From JAVDCA01 sp035293985 (GTDB lineage: Bacteria; Pseudomonadota; Alphaproteobacteria; Rhizobiales; Xanthobacteraceae), in contig DATGLS010000040.1 of NCBI GenBank assembly GCA_035293985.1, positions 1-64,000 on the forward strand: 64,000 nucleotides of DNA, given 5' to 3'. Each line of letters starts with the position of its first letter. Positions within the stretch are counted from its first letter, which is position 1. Position numbers and translations under genes: made by a program. Of this stretch, positions 42,174 through 52,177 are shown piece after piece. The notes under the pieces are model-generated. The model worked only from the letters and a program-made list of their open reading frames with translations, searched no databases and was not told where the DNA came from.

Positions 42174-42920
42174 TCAGGCGGGTTGCGCGAGGCGCTGACC
42201 GAAAACCGCAGCGGCGAATTGCGGGTAGACCTCGGCGAGTTCCGGCGCCACGACTTCGCGCATGATCCGCAGAGTTGCGTCCGACGGCGGTTCGGTCTCG
42301 GGAACTGTGGCGGGGCGGTCGAACTCGAAACCGGTGTGCTCGACCACTTCCTCGACCGTATGCCCCGGATGCACGCTGTCGAGCCGGAACCGGCGGCGCG
42401 CCTTGTCGAAGCCGAACACACAGCGATTCGTGACCAAGCCGAGCGGCCCGCCCGGACGATGGACGTTGTCAGGGCTGCCGCCCGGCGCACTGATGAAGCC
42501 GACCCGTGGCACCAGCGTGCGGCGCGAATGCTCGGTGCGAAACAGGATCACCTTCGGCACCACGAAATAGAGATGCGCCGAGCCGAACGAGCCGGGAAAC
42601 CGCACTTTGGGATGATCGTGCTCGCCGATGCTCACCAGGTTGATGTTGCCCTCGCCGTCGATTTCGCCGCCGGAGAGAAAGAACACGTCGATGCGCCCCT
42701 GGCCGGCGCAGTCGAACAGCTCAACACCGCCGTCGGTGAAGAAATTGTGCTTGCGGCTCTGCAGCAGCGACACATAGGGCAGCCCCTTGCCGCGCGCGCG
42801 ACACAGCAGCGCCGCGGTCGCCGGGATCGGCGAGGAGTTGCCGACCGCGATGTGACGTACATCGCCGATGAGGCGGGCGATGACGTCGGCGAGCAGCTCT
42901 TCGGTGCGGAAACGGCTCAT
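42174..42920 (-). CDS. CoA-transferase (family I) subunit B, IpdB/GctB-like
   Basis: 248 aa, beta subunit of a heterodimeric family I CoA-transferase. Typical features: N-terminal TEELLADVIARLI, AVGNSSPIPATAALL and the FLSGGEIDGEGNINLVSIG loop, followed by a C-terminal FDRPATVPETEPPS region. I do not find the usual SENG/ESG Glu motif of transferases, which agrees better with the IpdAB branch (ring-cleaving hydrolase in steroid and related catabolism), although this is inference. ATG 42920; the frame upstream is repeat-derived. Separated from the alpha subunit by family D repeats. Confidence 0.85.
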   Translation of the reverse strand: MSRFRTEELLADVIARLIGDVRHIAVGNSSPIPATAALLCRARGKGLPYVSLLQSRKHNFFTDGGVELFDCAGQGRIDVFFLSGGEIDGEGNINLVSIGEHDHPKVRFPGSFGSAHLYFVVPKVILFRTEHSRRTLVPRVGFISAPGGSPDNVHRPGGPLGLVTNRCVFGFDKARRRFRLDSVHPGHTVEEVVEHTGFEFDRPATVPETEPPSDATLRIMREVVAPELAEVYPQFAAAVFGQRLAQPA

Positions 42921-42950
42921 GGCTGCAGGCCACTTGCGCCGACGGCTGCG

Positions 42951-43060
42951 CCCCCTCCCCAGCGTGCGGAAGAGGGCGGGGAAGGGGCTCTCTCCCCAAC
43001 GAACGAGCAAGCGGCGCCACCCCCTCTCCGGCTCTCCCCCGCAAGCGGAGGAGAGGGCGC
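42951..43060. repeat. Family D repeat between CoA-transferase subunits
   Basis: CCCCCTCCCC...GGGGAAGGGG and CCCCCTCTCC...GGAGGAGAGGG arms, two inverted units side by side, inside an operon that is otherwise tightly coupled. Such a structure may change the ratio of the two subunits. Confidence 0.7.
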
Positions 43061-43085
43061 ACGCACCGTGCCTGTGGCCAAGGGG

Positions 43086-43904
43086 CTACGCAGCCCTTCG
43101 CTCATAAACATACTCATCGAGATACTTCGCAAACCCATCCGCGGTCGCCGCCATCTTCGCGTATTCCGCAAGATGCCCCAGATCCGTCGCATAGTGATCC
43201 GGAAGCCCCAGCGGCCAGCAGCCCTTCGCGGCCACCGCGACGCGCTCCACATAGAACCCCGGCAGCACGCCGGCGGCGAGCACCGGGTCGGCCAACAGGT
43301 CGCCATCGTGGATCTTCTCCACCGTCACGATCGTCTTCGCGGCCGCGTGCGCCATGGTGGCGAGCTCGCGCTGACGGCCGATCCACACATTGCCGGCGCG
43401 ATCCGCCATCGGCGCATGGATCAGCGCGACGTCCGGCTTGATCGCCGGCAGCAGCACGATCGGATCGGAATTGGCGAACGGATTGTCGATCACCCGCCAG
43501 TCCGGCCGGAACTTGAGCACGTCGGAGCCGAGGATGCCGCGTAGCGGCATGAACGGCACGCCCTTCTCGGCCGCCTGAAACGCCGCGTGCAGCGCCGGGC
43601 AGGTGGCGTCGAGCATGCGGATGCGGCCGTTGATGATCGCGTCGGTGAAGCGCGGCGCCGGGCCGAACTCGTTGAGGCTCACGGCGGAGGTTTCCAGCGT
43701 CGCGATCGCGCCGGCGCCGATCAGGAGATCGGCCTGCAGTGACGAGGTCGGCAGCGCCACGAGGTGCAGCCGCTTGATGCCGCGCCGGATCAGCGCGCGC
43801 GTCGCTTCCATCGGCACGCCCGCGACCTCGCGAGGCACTGCCAGCATGATGCCGTCGGCGATGGCGCCGAGCGCCTCGTCGAGGGAGGCCGCGATCACGC
43901 TCAT
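43086..43904 (-). CDS. CoA-transferase (family I) subunit A, IpdA/GctA-like
   Basis: 272 aa. Alpha subunit with SLDEALGAIADGIMLAV near the N-terminus, RRGIKRLHLVALPTSS, GAGAIATLETSAVSLNEFG and HAPMADRAGNVWIG. Together with subunit B it would move CoA onto, or hydrolyse, a carboxylic acid thioester. ATG 43904 overlaps the stop of the ABC permease gene (ATGA), so transport and CoA chemistry are translationally linked. An ATG four codons upstream is also possible. Confidence 0.87.
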   Translation of the reverse strand: MSVIAASLDEALGAIADGIMLAVPREVAGVPMEATRALIRRGIKRLHLVALPTSSLQADLLIGAGAIATLETSAVSLNEFGPAPRFTDAIINGRIRMLDATCPALHAAFQAAEKGVPFMPLRGILGSDVLKFRPDWRVIDNPFANSDPIVLLPAIKPDVALIHAPMADRAGNVWIGRQRELATMAHAAAKTIVTVEKIHDGDLLADPVLAAGVLPGFYVERVAVAAKGCWPLGLPDHYATDLGHLAEYAKMAATADGFAKYLDEYVYERRAA

Positions 43905-44700
43905 GTGGTCTTCCACGGAATGATGATGCGCTCGAGCTCATTGAGCAGGACGGTGAAGATGAAACCGATGAGCGCGAACATGAACAGGCCGGCATACATC
44001 TGCTCGACCGCGAAGGTCTCCCACGCGCTCCAGATCAAAAAGCCGAGCCCGCTTTTCGCGCCATTCATCTCCGCGATGGCGATGAGGATCAGCCCGATGC
44101 CGACGCCGAGCTTGAAGCCGGTCATGATCACCGGCAGGGCGCCGGGCAGTGCGATGGTCCAGAACGTATTCCAGCGGTCGGCTTTGTAGTTGCGGCCGAC
44201 GTCGAGGTAGATCTTGTTGATCTCGCGAACGCCCGTGGTGGCGTTGATCACGAGCGGAAAGAACACACCGATCGCCACCATGAAGATCTTCGACGACTCG
44301 CCCAGGCCGAAGATCAGCAGCACCAGCGGGAGGATCGAGCTCTTCGGGATCGGATAAGTCGCGGCGATCAGCGGATCGATGATCGCGCGGAGCGTCCGGC
44401 TGAGGCCCATCGTGATGCCGAGGACCAGGGCCGGGATGCCGCCGAACAGGATGCCCCAGAAGAGCCGCTGCAGGCTCGCCCAGGTGTGCATCCACAGATC
44501 GCCCGACAGCAGCAGGTCCCACAGGAACGCGAGGATGCTCGACGGCGCCGGAAAGAAGCGCACGTCGACGAGGCCGGAGCGCGCCGCGATCTCCCACACC
44601 AGCAACAGCCCGATCGGCGAGGCGATGCTCAGGATGCGGTCGCGGTCGCGCAGCGACAGCTCGCTCGGCTCGCGCCGCGCGGGCGCGACGGTCTCGGCCG

Positions 44701-44704
<4 letters not shown>
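43901..44704 (-). CDS. ABC transporter permease, NitT/TauT (SsuC) family
   Basis: 267 aa integral membrane protein with about six helices and the binding-protein-dependent loop (EAA-like) around DVGRNYKADRWNTFWTIALPGALPVIMTG. This class imports nitrate, taurine, sulfonates, pyrimidine precursors or aromatic acids. The start overlaps the ATPase gene stop by four bases and its own stop overlaps the CoA-transferase start. No binding-protein gene is adjacent; the nearest candidate is at 55378-56421. Confidence 0.9.
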
Positions 44705-45543
<839 letters not shown>

Positions 45544-45753
45544 GAGCGGGATATTGCCGGGATTTTCGCGCTGTCACAACATCGGCAGCGCTGCGGGGCG
45601 TCGCCGCATCCTCGGTGCCGTCGGGTCGGCGGGCGAAATCTCCCGTCAGATGCAGCCACAGGCGCCATCGTTGCGTGGCGATTTCGCCCACGCAGACCGA
45701 CGCTGCGATTGGCGCGCGTGGGCAACCGCGAAGACGTGGTCGCCCAGCCTGCG

Positions 45754-48090
45754 TCACTGATCCGCCCGGCAGGCCTTCCACACCTTCTCCGGCGTCGCGG
45801 GCATGTCCATGTGGGCGGCGGCCGGGACTGCGTCGGCGATCGCATTCATGATCGCAGCGAGCGAGCCGGTGGTGCCGGCCTCGCCCGCGCCCTTGACGCC
45901 GAGCGGGTTGGTGGTGGCCGGCGCGATCACGTCGGCGATGCGGAACGCCGGCATATCCGTCGCGCGCGGCATCCCGTAATCCATGAACGAGCCGCTCACC
46001 AGCTGGCCGTCGTCGTCGTAGACCGCGTGCTCGAGCAGCGCCTGACCGAGACCCTGCGCGACACCGCCATGCACCTGCCCCTCGATCAGCGTGTGGTCCA
46101 TGATGTTGCCGGCGTCGTCGACCGCCGTGTAGCTCAGCACCTGCGTCTCGCCGGTCGCCGGATCGACCTCGATCTCGGCGATGTGGCAGCCGTTCGGAAA
46201 GGTCTGCGGCGTGTCGGCGGTCTGCCTGGTATCGAGGTTTTCCGCGATCTCGCCGCGCTCATGGCGCGCCTGCGCCTCGCGCGCGAGCTCGAACAGGCCG
46301 ACGCGGCGGTCGGTGCCGGTCACCGCGAACGCGCCGTCGCGATAGACGATGTCCTGCTCCCCCGCCTCGAGCACGTTGGCGGCGATCTTGCGCCCTTTCT
46401 CGATCAGCGCCTCGACGGTGCGCACCAGCGCGGTGCCGGCCGTCATGGTCGAGCGCGAGCCGACCGAGGCGCCGTTGCCGACGCCGAGCGCGCTGTCGCC
46501 CTGGCGCACGAACACGCGGTCCGCCGGGATACCGAGCCGCTCGGCGGCGAGGCGCTTGTAGACGGTGGCATGGCCCTGGCCGGTCGAGTGCACGCCGAGC
46601 ACCACCGTCAGCCGGCCGTCCTCGGTGAAGGTGATCGCGGCGCTTTCGGTCGGCGTGCCGCCCGAATGCTCGAGCAGGCAGGAGATGCCGAGGCCCAGCC
46701 GCTTGCCGCGCTTTGCCGCCTCGCGCTTGCGCTTGGCGAAACCGGCGACGTCCGCGAGCGCCAGCGCCTTGTCGAACACGGTGGGAAAATCGCCGCTGTC
46801 GTACGTGGTGCCGACCGACGTCTTGAACGGGATCTCCTTCGGCGCAATGAGATTGCGCCGGCGGATCTTGTCGCGATCGATGCCGGTGAGGCGCGCAGCT
46901 TCATCCACCAGCCGCTCCAGAATGTAGTTCGCCTCCGGCCGGCCGGCGCCGCGGAACGGCGCCGTCGGGATCGTGTTGGTGAAGGCGCAGCGCACCTGGA
47001 TGTCGAGATGCGCGATCCGATACATGCCGGGAAAGCAGCGGGTGAAGTTGTTGGTCGCGAGATGCGCGCCGACGGGGCCCATGAAGGCGCCGAGATTGAC
47101 CAGGTTGCGCACCCGCAGCGCCAGGAACTTGCCCTTGTCGTCGAGCGCGAGCTCGCCCTCGAGCAGCATGTCGCGCGCCTGGTTGTCGGAGAGGCACGCC
47201 TCCGCGCGCGTCGCCATCCAGTGCACCGGCCGACCGACATGCTTCGCGGCGACCAGCAGCGCCGGATACTCCGGATAGGCCCCGGTCTTGAGCCCGAATG
47301 CGCCGCCCACGTCCTCAGTGATGACGCGCAGCTGCTCGCGCTTGAGGCCCATGATCGGCGCGACGCCGTCGCGCATCACCTGGGCGCTCTGCGAGCAGCA
47401 GCGCAGCACGTAGGAGTCGTTCGCCTCGTCGTAGCGCGCGGTCGCGCCGCGCGTCTCCATGGTGGCCGGGAAGATGCGCTGGTTGAGCTGGGTGAGCCGC
47501 GCCACATGCGCGGCCGACTCGATGATCGCATCGACCTCGCGCGCATTGGCGTCCGGCTCCTTGGCCAAGCCGACCCAGTCGAGCGCGATATTGCCCGGGG
47601 CTTCCGGCCACAGCTGCGTCGCGCCGGGCTTCACCGCATCCGCCGCTGCGACCACCGGGGCGAGCTCCTCGTACTCGACTGCCACCTTCTCGGCCGCATC
47701 CTGCGCGGCCGCCTGCGTCGTCGCCACCACCAGGGCGATCGCCTGGCCGACGTGCATCACCCGCTCGTCGGCGAGCGCCGGCCGGAACGGCACGACCAGC
47801 TTGCTGCCGCCACGCCCCGGCAGCGGCGGGTGTGCCGAGACATTGCCGACGCCCGCCGCCTTCATCTCCGCCGCCGTGAGCACCGCCAGCACACCCGGCG
47901 CGTCGCGCGCCGCGCTCGCATCGATTTTGGTGATGCGCGCGAACGCGTGCGGCGAGCGCAGGAAGAAGGCGAAGGCGCGGTTCTCCGTCGCGTCGTCATC
48001 GACGAACCGTCCGCGCCCGCGCACCAGCGCGTCGTCCTCGACGCGGATGGTCGGGCCGTGATGAGGATGATCGCTCGTATGCGCGTCCAT
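45754..48090 (-). CDS. CoxL-like molybdopterin hydroxylase large subunit
   Basis: 778 aa, xanthine oxidase superfamily, in the carbon-monoxide-dehydrogenase-like/aldehyde-oxidoreductase branch. N-terminal domain RVEDDALVRGRGRFVDD, then EDVGGAFGLKTGAYPEY, the active-site loop APFRGAGRPEANY and GVKGAGEAGTTG with the catalytic Glu. The loop differs from form I CO dehydrogenase (AYRCSFR), so CO oxidation is unlikely; form II-like hydroxylases act on aromatic or heterocyclic acids. No medium (FAD) or small (2Fe-2S) subunit gene is beside it, and there is no signal peptide, so it would need partners encoded elsewhere. Confidence 0.9.
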   Translation of the reverse strand: MDAHTSDHPHHGPTIRVEDDALVRGRGRFVDDDATENRAFAFFLRSPHAFARITKIDASAARDAPGVLAVLTAAEMKAAGVGNVSAHPPLPGRGGSKLVVPFRPALADERVMHVGQAIALVVATTQAAAQDAAEKVAVEYEELAPVVAAADAVKPGATQLWPEAPGNIALDWVGLAKEPDANAREVDAIIESAAHVARLTQLNQRIFPATMETRGATARYDEANDSYVLRCCSQSAQVMRDGVAPIMGLKREQLRVITEDVGGAFGLKTGAYPEYPALLVAAKHVGRPVHWMATRAEACLSDNQARDMLLEGELALDDKGKFLALRVRNLVNLGAFMGPVGAHLATNNFTRCFPGMYRIAHLDIQVRCAFTNTIPTAPFRGAGRPEANYILERLVDEAARLTGIDRDKIRRRNLIAPKEIPFKTSVGTTYDSGDFPTVFDKALALADVAGFAKRKREAAKRGKRLGLGISCLLEHSGGTPTESAAITFTEDGRLTVVLGVHSTGQGHATVYKRLAAERLGIPADRVFVRQGDSALGVGNGASVGSRSTMTAGTALVRTVEALIEKGRKIAANVLEAGEQDIVYRDGAFAVTGTDRRVGLFELAREAQARHERGEIAENLDTRQTADTPQTFPNGCHIAEIEVDPATGETQVLSYTAVDDAGNIMDHTLIEGQVHGGVAQGLGQALLEHAVYDDDGQLVSGSFMDYGMPRATDMPAFRIADVIAPATTNPLGVKGAGEAGTTGSLAAIMNAIADAVPAAAHMDMPATPEKVWKACRADQ

Positions 48091-48113
48091 GGGAAATCCG
48101 TGAGGTGAGGGGC

Positions 48114-48216
48114 CTCATTGCGAGGAGGCCGAAGGCCGACGAAGCAATCCCGATCCGCGTACACATGCGCGTGGAACGAGATTGCTTCGGCGCGCTGCGC
48201 GCGCCTCGCGATGACG
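48114..48216. repeat. Family A repeat, second copy
   Basis: CATTGCGAGGAGGCCGAAGG...GAAGCAATCCCGATC and the distal GATTGCTTCGG...GCGCCTCGCGATGAC. It lies between the flavin monooxygenase and CoxL-like genes. Same ends as the copies at 25253 and 62383. Confidence 0.75.
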
Positions 48217-48231
48217 CTGGTGGCGTGGGGT

Positions 48232-49434
48232 TTACCGGATCATGCCCGACCGCCGCAATGAGGAAATCATCGCGGAATCGAGCAGGTATTGATAGCTGCG
48301 CTCGGGGTCCGCGGCGATCGCCCGCATCTCGGCGAGATTGCGCGCGCGCACGTCGGGGTCGCGCTCCTCCAGCAGCTTCTTGTTGCGCGCCGTGATGGCG
48401 TGGATCGCATTGATCGCCTCCGGCCGGCGCTGCGGCTCGTAGCCCTCGAGGATCGTCGCATCGGCACGGCCGTGCCACCACGCGATCAGCCGGTCGGTCA
48501 GGCTGATCACGTCGTGCAGCCCGCCATTGAGTCCCATGCCGCCGAGCGGGTTGTTGAGGTGGGCGGCATCGCCGGCGAGAAAGACGCGGTTGCGGCGATA
48601 AGTCTCGGCGACGCGCTGGTGCACCCGATAGATTGCCCGCACCACGATCTCGTAGTCGCCCGGCCGTGGGCAGATGTTCTGCAGGCTGGACTGCAGGCTC
48701 TCGTCCGACACCGCGTCGTCGGCGGAAATCTCCGGCGCGACCGGCACGAGGATGCGCCACATGTCGGGGATCTGCAGCAGCATGAACCAGCGCACCGGAT
48801 CGGCCGTGTAGTTGACCGAGGAGATGTCCGGCATATGGGCCCGGAAATCGAACCGGGTCCCGGCGATCAAGAAATGCTCCGGATAGGTCAGCCCGGGAAA
48901 CGCGACGTCCAGCAGCTTGCGCACCGTGCTGCGCCCGCCGTCGCAGCCGATCACGACGTCGCCGTGCAGCGTGACGCGATCCCCGTCGTGCTCGGCCTCG
49001 ACCGTGACGCCATCGTCATCCTGCGCGATCGCCACCGCCTCGTGGCCGAAGCGTCGGTCGACGCCCGCGATCTTGGCCAACTCCTGATAGACGAAGCCGA
49101 CCAGCTTGAACTGTTCGCATTGCAGCCGATAGGGATGCCGCGTCTCCCCCTTGAGCCGGGTCACGTCGAACTCGGCGACCTTGCCTGCCTCGCGATCGCG
49201 GATCTGCACGGTCGGGCAGACGAGCCCCATGGCGACGAGCGCGGCCGTGATGCCCGATTCTTCCAGCAGATCGAGGGTCGGCGGGTGAAATGTCGAGGCG
49301 CGATAGTCGAGCACCACATCCTGAGCGCGTTCGATCATGGTCACCGGAATGCCGGCCCGGGCGAGCAGCAGGGTGGCGACGGCCCCGACCGGCCCGCCGC
49401 CCGCCACGATGATCCGGTCGCATTTTCGCTGCAT
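48232..49434 (-). CDS. FAD-dependent aromatic monooxygenase (PHBH/UbiH-like)
   Basis: 400 aa, group A flavoprotein hydroxylase. FAD-binding IIVAGGGPVGAVATLLLARAG, the DG motif IGCDGGRSTVRKLL and the second FAD motif FLAGDAAHLNNPLGGMGLNGG. It uses NAD(P)H and O2 to hydroxylate an aromatic ring, in the manner of 3-(3-hydroxyphenyl)propionate or salicylate hydroxylases. ATG 49434 is chosen; upstream codons are not family-like. Divergent from the MFS transporter at 49531, with 96 bases between, so they may share a control region and handle the same aromatic acid. Confidence 0.88.
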   Translation of the reverse strand: MQRKCDRIIVAGGGPVGAVATLLLARAGIPVTMIERAQDVVLDYRASTFHPPTLDLLEESGITAALVAMGLVCPTVQIRDREAGKVAEFDVTRLKGETRHPYRLQCEQFKLVGFVYQELAKIAGVDRRFGHEAVAIAQDDDGVTVEAEHDGDRVTLHGDVVIGCDGGRSTVRKLLDVAFPGLTYPEHFLIAGTRFDFRAHMPDISSVNYTADPVRWFMLLQIPDMWRILVPVAPEISADDAVSDESLQSSLQNICPRPGDYEIVVRAIYRVHQRVAETYRRNRVFLAGDAAHLNNPLGGMGLNGGLHDVISLTDRLIAWWHGRADATILEGYEPQRRPEAINAIHAITARNKKLLEERDPDVRARNLAEMRAIAADPERSYQYLLDSAMISSLRRSGMIR

Positions 49435-49530
49435 TGTCCGATCCGCGTCACCGCGCCTTGTGGCCTCGCGCGGCGGTTCTGCTAATCTGCCCCGCAACGT
49501 CAGAAACTGCCCCAGGGGGAGATCGTCAAG

Positions 49531-50874
49531 ATGGCCGTCGACACTGCCGCTTCATCGCCATCCGCGCCTTGGTATCGCTCGCTCGACCGCAGCCAGTGGT
49601 ACACGCTGCTCGCCAGCAACCTCGGCTGGCTGTTCGACGGTTACGAGGTCTATGCCCTGATCCTCACGGTCGGCGTCGCGCTGCACCAGCTGCTCGCGCC
49701 CGACCACTACGCGCAGATCCCGGCCTATGCAGGCACGATCATCGCGATCACCCTGTTCGGTTGGGGCGTCGGCGGCATGATCGGCGGCATTCTTGCCGAC
49801 TATATCGGCCGCAAGCGCACCATGATGCTCGCGATCCTCGCCTATTCGCTGCTGACCGGCCTGAGCGCGGTTGCGTGGAGCTGGATGTCGTTCGCGGCGC
49901 TGCGTTTCCTGGTCGGCATCGCGATCGGTTCCGAATGGGCGACCGGCGCCTCGATCACGGCCGAGCTGTGGCCCGACAAGGCGCGCGGTCGCGGGGCCGG
50001 TCTGATGCAGTGCGGTCTCGGCATCGGTTTCTTCATCGCCTCGGCGCTCTGGGTCTATTTCGGTGGGCTCGGCCCCAACGGCTGGCGCTGGATGTTCCTG
50101 CTCGGCGTCGTCCCCGGGCTGTGCACGCTTTGGATCCGGACCAGCATCCCGGAGTCGCCGGCGTGGGAACGCACACGCGAGGCCCGGCGCGAGGCGACCG
50201 AGCGCAAGCGGAGCGGCCGTGCGCTCAGCGCGGCCGATCAGGCGCTGACGCGCTTCACGCTGCACGAGGTCGTCGCCGAGCCGAAGCTGCGGATGCGGCT
50301 GCTGCTCGTCTTTCTGATGTCGCTCGCCACCACGCTCGCGTGGTGGGCCATCGCCACATTCGTTCCGCCCTACGTGGCTTCCGTCGCCGTGAAGGCCGGA
50401 CAATCCGGCCCGACCTGGGCGGCCTACGGCGGCATGGCGTACAATGCTGGGGCGATCGCCGGCTATATCGGCCTCGGCTTCTTCGCCGACATCTTCGGCC
50501 GCCGCCCCGTCACGCTCGTCTTCTTCGCCCTGTCGCTGATCATGACGCCGGTGCTGTACTGGTGGACGCACGACCTCACTTTGCTGCTGGTCGTCACCGT
50601 CGTGAACGGCTTCTTCACGCTGGGTCTCTACTCGTGGATGCCCGTGTGGATGCCGGAGCTGTTTCCCACGGCGGTGCGCGCGACCGGGATGGCGTTCGCG
50701 TTCAATACGCCGCGCTTCATCGCGTTTCTCGGACCGCTGGTGGCCGGCACGCTGATCGGCACCCTCGGCTTCGGCAACACTGCGGTGTATTTCAGCCTGA
50801 TCTACATCGTGGGCTTCATTGCCGCCCTTTTTCTGCCGGAGACGAATGGCCAGCCGCTGCCGGAGACGATCTGA
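49531..50874 (+). CDS. MFS transporter, aromatic-acid/sugar porter type
   Basis: 447 aa, 12 predicted helices. Typical motif A after TM2 (GGILADYIGRKRTMML) and its repeat after TM8 (GFFADIFGRRPVTLV), plus IPESPAWER after TM6, as in the metabolite:H+ symporters (AAHS-like). Imports an organic acid by proton symport. The Gfo/Idh/MocA gene starts 3 bases after the stop, so both are on one transcript. Context suggests uptake of a phthalate- or hydroxybenzoate-like compound, but this is inference. Confidence 0.88.
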   Translation: MAVDTAASSPSAPWYRSLDRSQWYTLLASNLGWLFDGYEVYALILTVGVALHQLLAPDHYAQIPAYAGTIIAITLFGWGVGGMIGGILADYIGRKRTMMLAILAYSLLTGLSAVAWSWMSFAALRFLVGIAIGSEWATGASITAELWPDKARGRGAGLMQCGLGIGFFIASALWVYFGGLGPNGWRWMFLLGVVPGLCTLWIRTSIPESPAWERTREARREATERKRSGRALSAADQALTRFTLHEVVAEPKLRMRLLLVFLMSLATTLAWWAIATFVPPYVASVAVKAGQSGPTWAAYGGMAYNAGAIAGYIGLGFFADIFGRRPVTLVFFALSLIMTPVLYWWTHDLTLLLVVTVVNGFFTLGLYSWMPVWMPELFPTAVRATGMAFAFNTPRFIAFLGPLVAGTLIGTLGFGNTAVYFSLIYIVGFIAALFLPETNGQPLPETI

Positions 50875-50877
50875 GCG

Positions 50878-52050
50878 GTGAGCGTGCGTCCGCTCGGTCT
50901 CGGCGTCATCGGCCTCGGCATGGCCGGCGCCGTGATGGTGCGCGCGGCCGCGCGCCACCCGGGCGTCGTCCTCACCGCCGCCGCCGATCCGCAGCCCGTG
51001 CCACGCGAGGCTTTTGCCCGCGACTTCAATGCCCGCACCTATGCGGATGCGCGTGCATTGTGCGAGGATTCTGCCGTCGAGGCGGTCTACATCGCGACGC
51101 CGCACCAGTTCCATGCCGAGCACGCGCTCGCCGCCGCCGAGCACGGCAAGCACGTCATCCTGGAAAAGCCGATGGCGCTGACGCTCGCCGATTGCGATCG
51201 CATCATCGCGGCGGTCGATCGCGCCAAGGTGCATCTGATCGTCGGCCACACCCACGCGTTCGATCCGGCGGTGCGCGAGATGCGCCGCTTGATCGCGTCA
51301 GGCGAGCTCGGGGCGCTCGGCATGATCGCGTCGTGGAACTACACCAACTATCTCTACCGCCCGCGTCGACCCGAGGAGCTTGACACCGCAAAGGGCGGCG
51401 GCATCCTGTTCAACCAGGTGCCGCACCAGATCGACAGCGTGCGCTTGCTCGCGGGCGGTCTGGTCAAAAGCGTGCGTGCGCAGGTCGGCGTGCTCGATCC
51501 GGCGCGGCCGACAGAGGCGAACTGCACGGCGTTCCTGGAATTCGCGAACGGCGTCGCCGCCTCGCTCGTCTACAGCGGCTACGATTTCTTCGACTCGGAC
51601 GAGCTGCATTTTTGGGTTTCCGAGCGCGGCTCGGTGAAGCAGCCGGCACATGGCGCCTCGCGTCGCGCGCTGCGCGCGCACACGGGGCCGGAAGCGGCGC
51701 TGCGCACCGCGAGCGTCGGCTACGGCAGCCCGGATCAAGGTGAGCCGCCGCATCAGCCGCATTTCGGCGTGACCATCGCGACCTGCGCGCGCGGCGATCT
51801 GCGCGCCTCGGCGGACGGTGTCCTCGTGTATTCTGAGGCAGGCAAGCGCGAGATCGCACTGCCGGACGGCGGACGATATTCCGGGCGGCTCAACGTGCTC
51901 GACGATCTGCGCGAGGCGATCGCCACCGGCCGCACGCCGGTGCACGACGGCCGGTGGGGCAGAGCGACCCTCGAGGTGGCGCTGGCGATCCAGCAGTCCG
52001 CGCGCGAGCGGCGCGAGGTGGCGCTCTCTCAACAAGTCGCGGCGCCCTAG
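50878..52050 (+). CDS. Gfo/Idh/MocA-family dehydrogenase
   Basis: 390 aa NAD(P)-dependent oxidoreductase. N-terminal Rossmann GVIGLGMAGAVMVRAA, then EKPMAL with the conserved Lys, and the C-terminal beta-sheet domain starting near VGHTHAFDPAVREM. The sequence style (GHTHAFDPAV; GGGILFNQVPHQID) resembles phthalate dihydrodiol / 4,5-dihydroxyphthalate pathway dehydrogenases. GTG 50878 is the start, 3 bases after the MFS stop. With the Rieske dioxygenase at 56653 this could form a dihydroxylation-dehydrogenation pair, though the two are not in one operon. Confidence 0.85.
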   Translation: MSVRPLGLGVIGLGMAGAVMVRAAARHPGVVLTAAADPQPVPREAFARDFNARTYADARALCEDSAVEAVYIATPHQFHAEHALAAAEHGKHVILEKPMALTLADCDRIIAAVDRAKVHLIVGHTHAFDPAVREMRRLIASGELGALGMIASWNYTNYLYRPRRPEELDTAKGGGILFNQVPHQIDSVRLLAGGLVKSVRAQVGVLDPARPTEANCTAFLEFANGVAASLVYSGYDFFDSDELHFWVSERGSVKQPAHGASRRALRAHTGPEAALRTASVGYGSPDQGEPPHQPHFGVTIATCARGDLRASADGVLVYSEAGKREIALPDGGRYSGRLNVLDDLREAIATGRTPVHDGRWGRATLEVALAIQQSARERREVALSQQVAAP

Positions 52051-52094
52051 CAAGGGGCATCCCCGCGGCGGTGGCGGGTGCATGAACCTTCAAC

Positions 52095-52126
52095 TTGTCG
52101 TGAGAGGCAGTCGCGAGTTATATAAA
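52095..52126 (+). promoter_or_regulatory. Possible sigma-70 promoter of the STAND gene
   Basis: TTGTCG at 52095-52100 and TTATAT at 52118-52123 (17-base spacer), overlapping TATAAA, about 50 bases before the ATG at 52178. It is the only AT-rich patch between the Gfo/Idh/MocA stop and the large gene, which suggests the latter has its own promoter. Confidence 0.4.
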
Positions 52127-52177
52127 GTCTTGCCGGTGCCGTGATTGCATTTCTCCAACCGTAATTGATGCCGATCC

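Noticed and set aside
45754..48090. Carbon monoxide dehydrogenase
   Set aside because: The active-site loop is APFRGAGR, not AYRCSFR, and the M and S subunits are absent.
52131..52150. GG-N10-GC pair resembling a -24/-12 sigma-54 promoter before the STAND gene
   Set aside because: Only the core dinucleotides and TTGC fit; the -24 block differs from TGGCACG at several bases.
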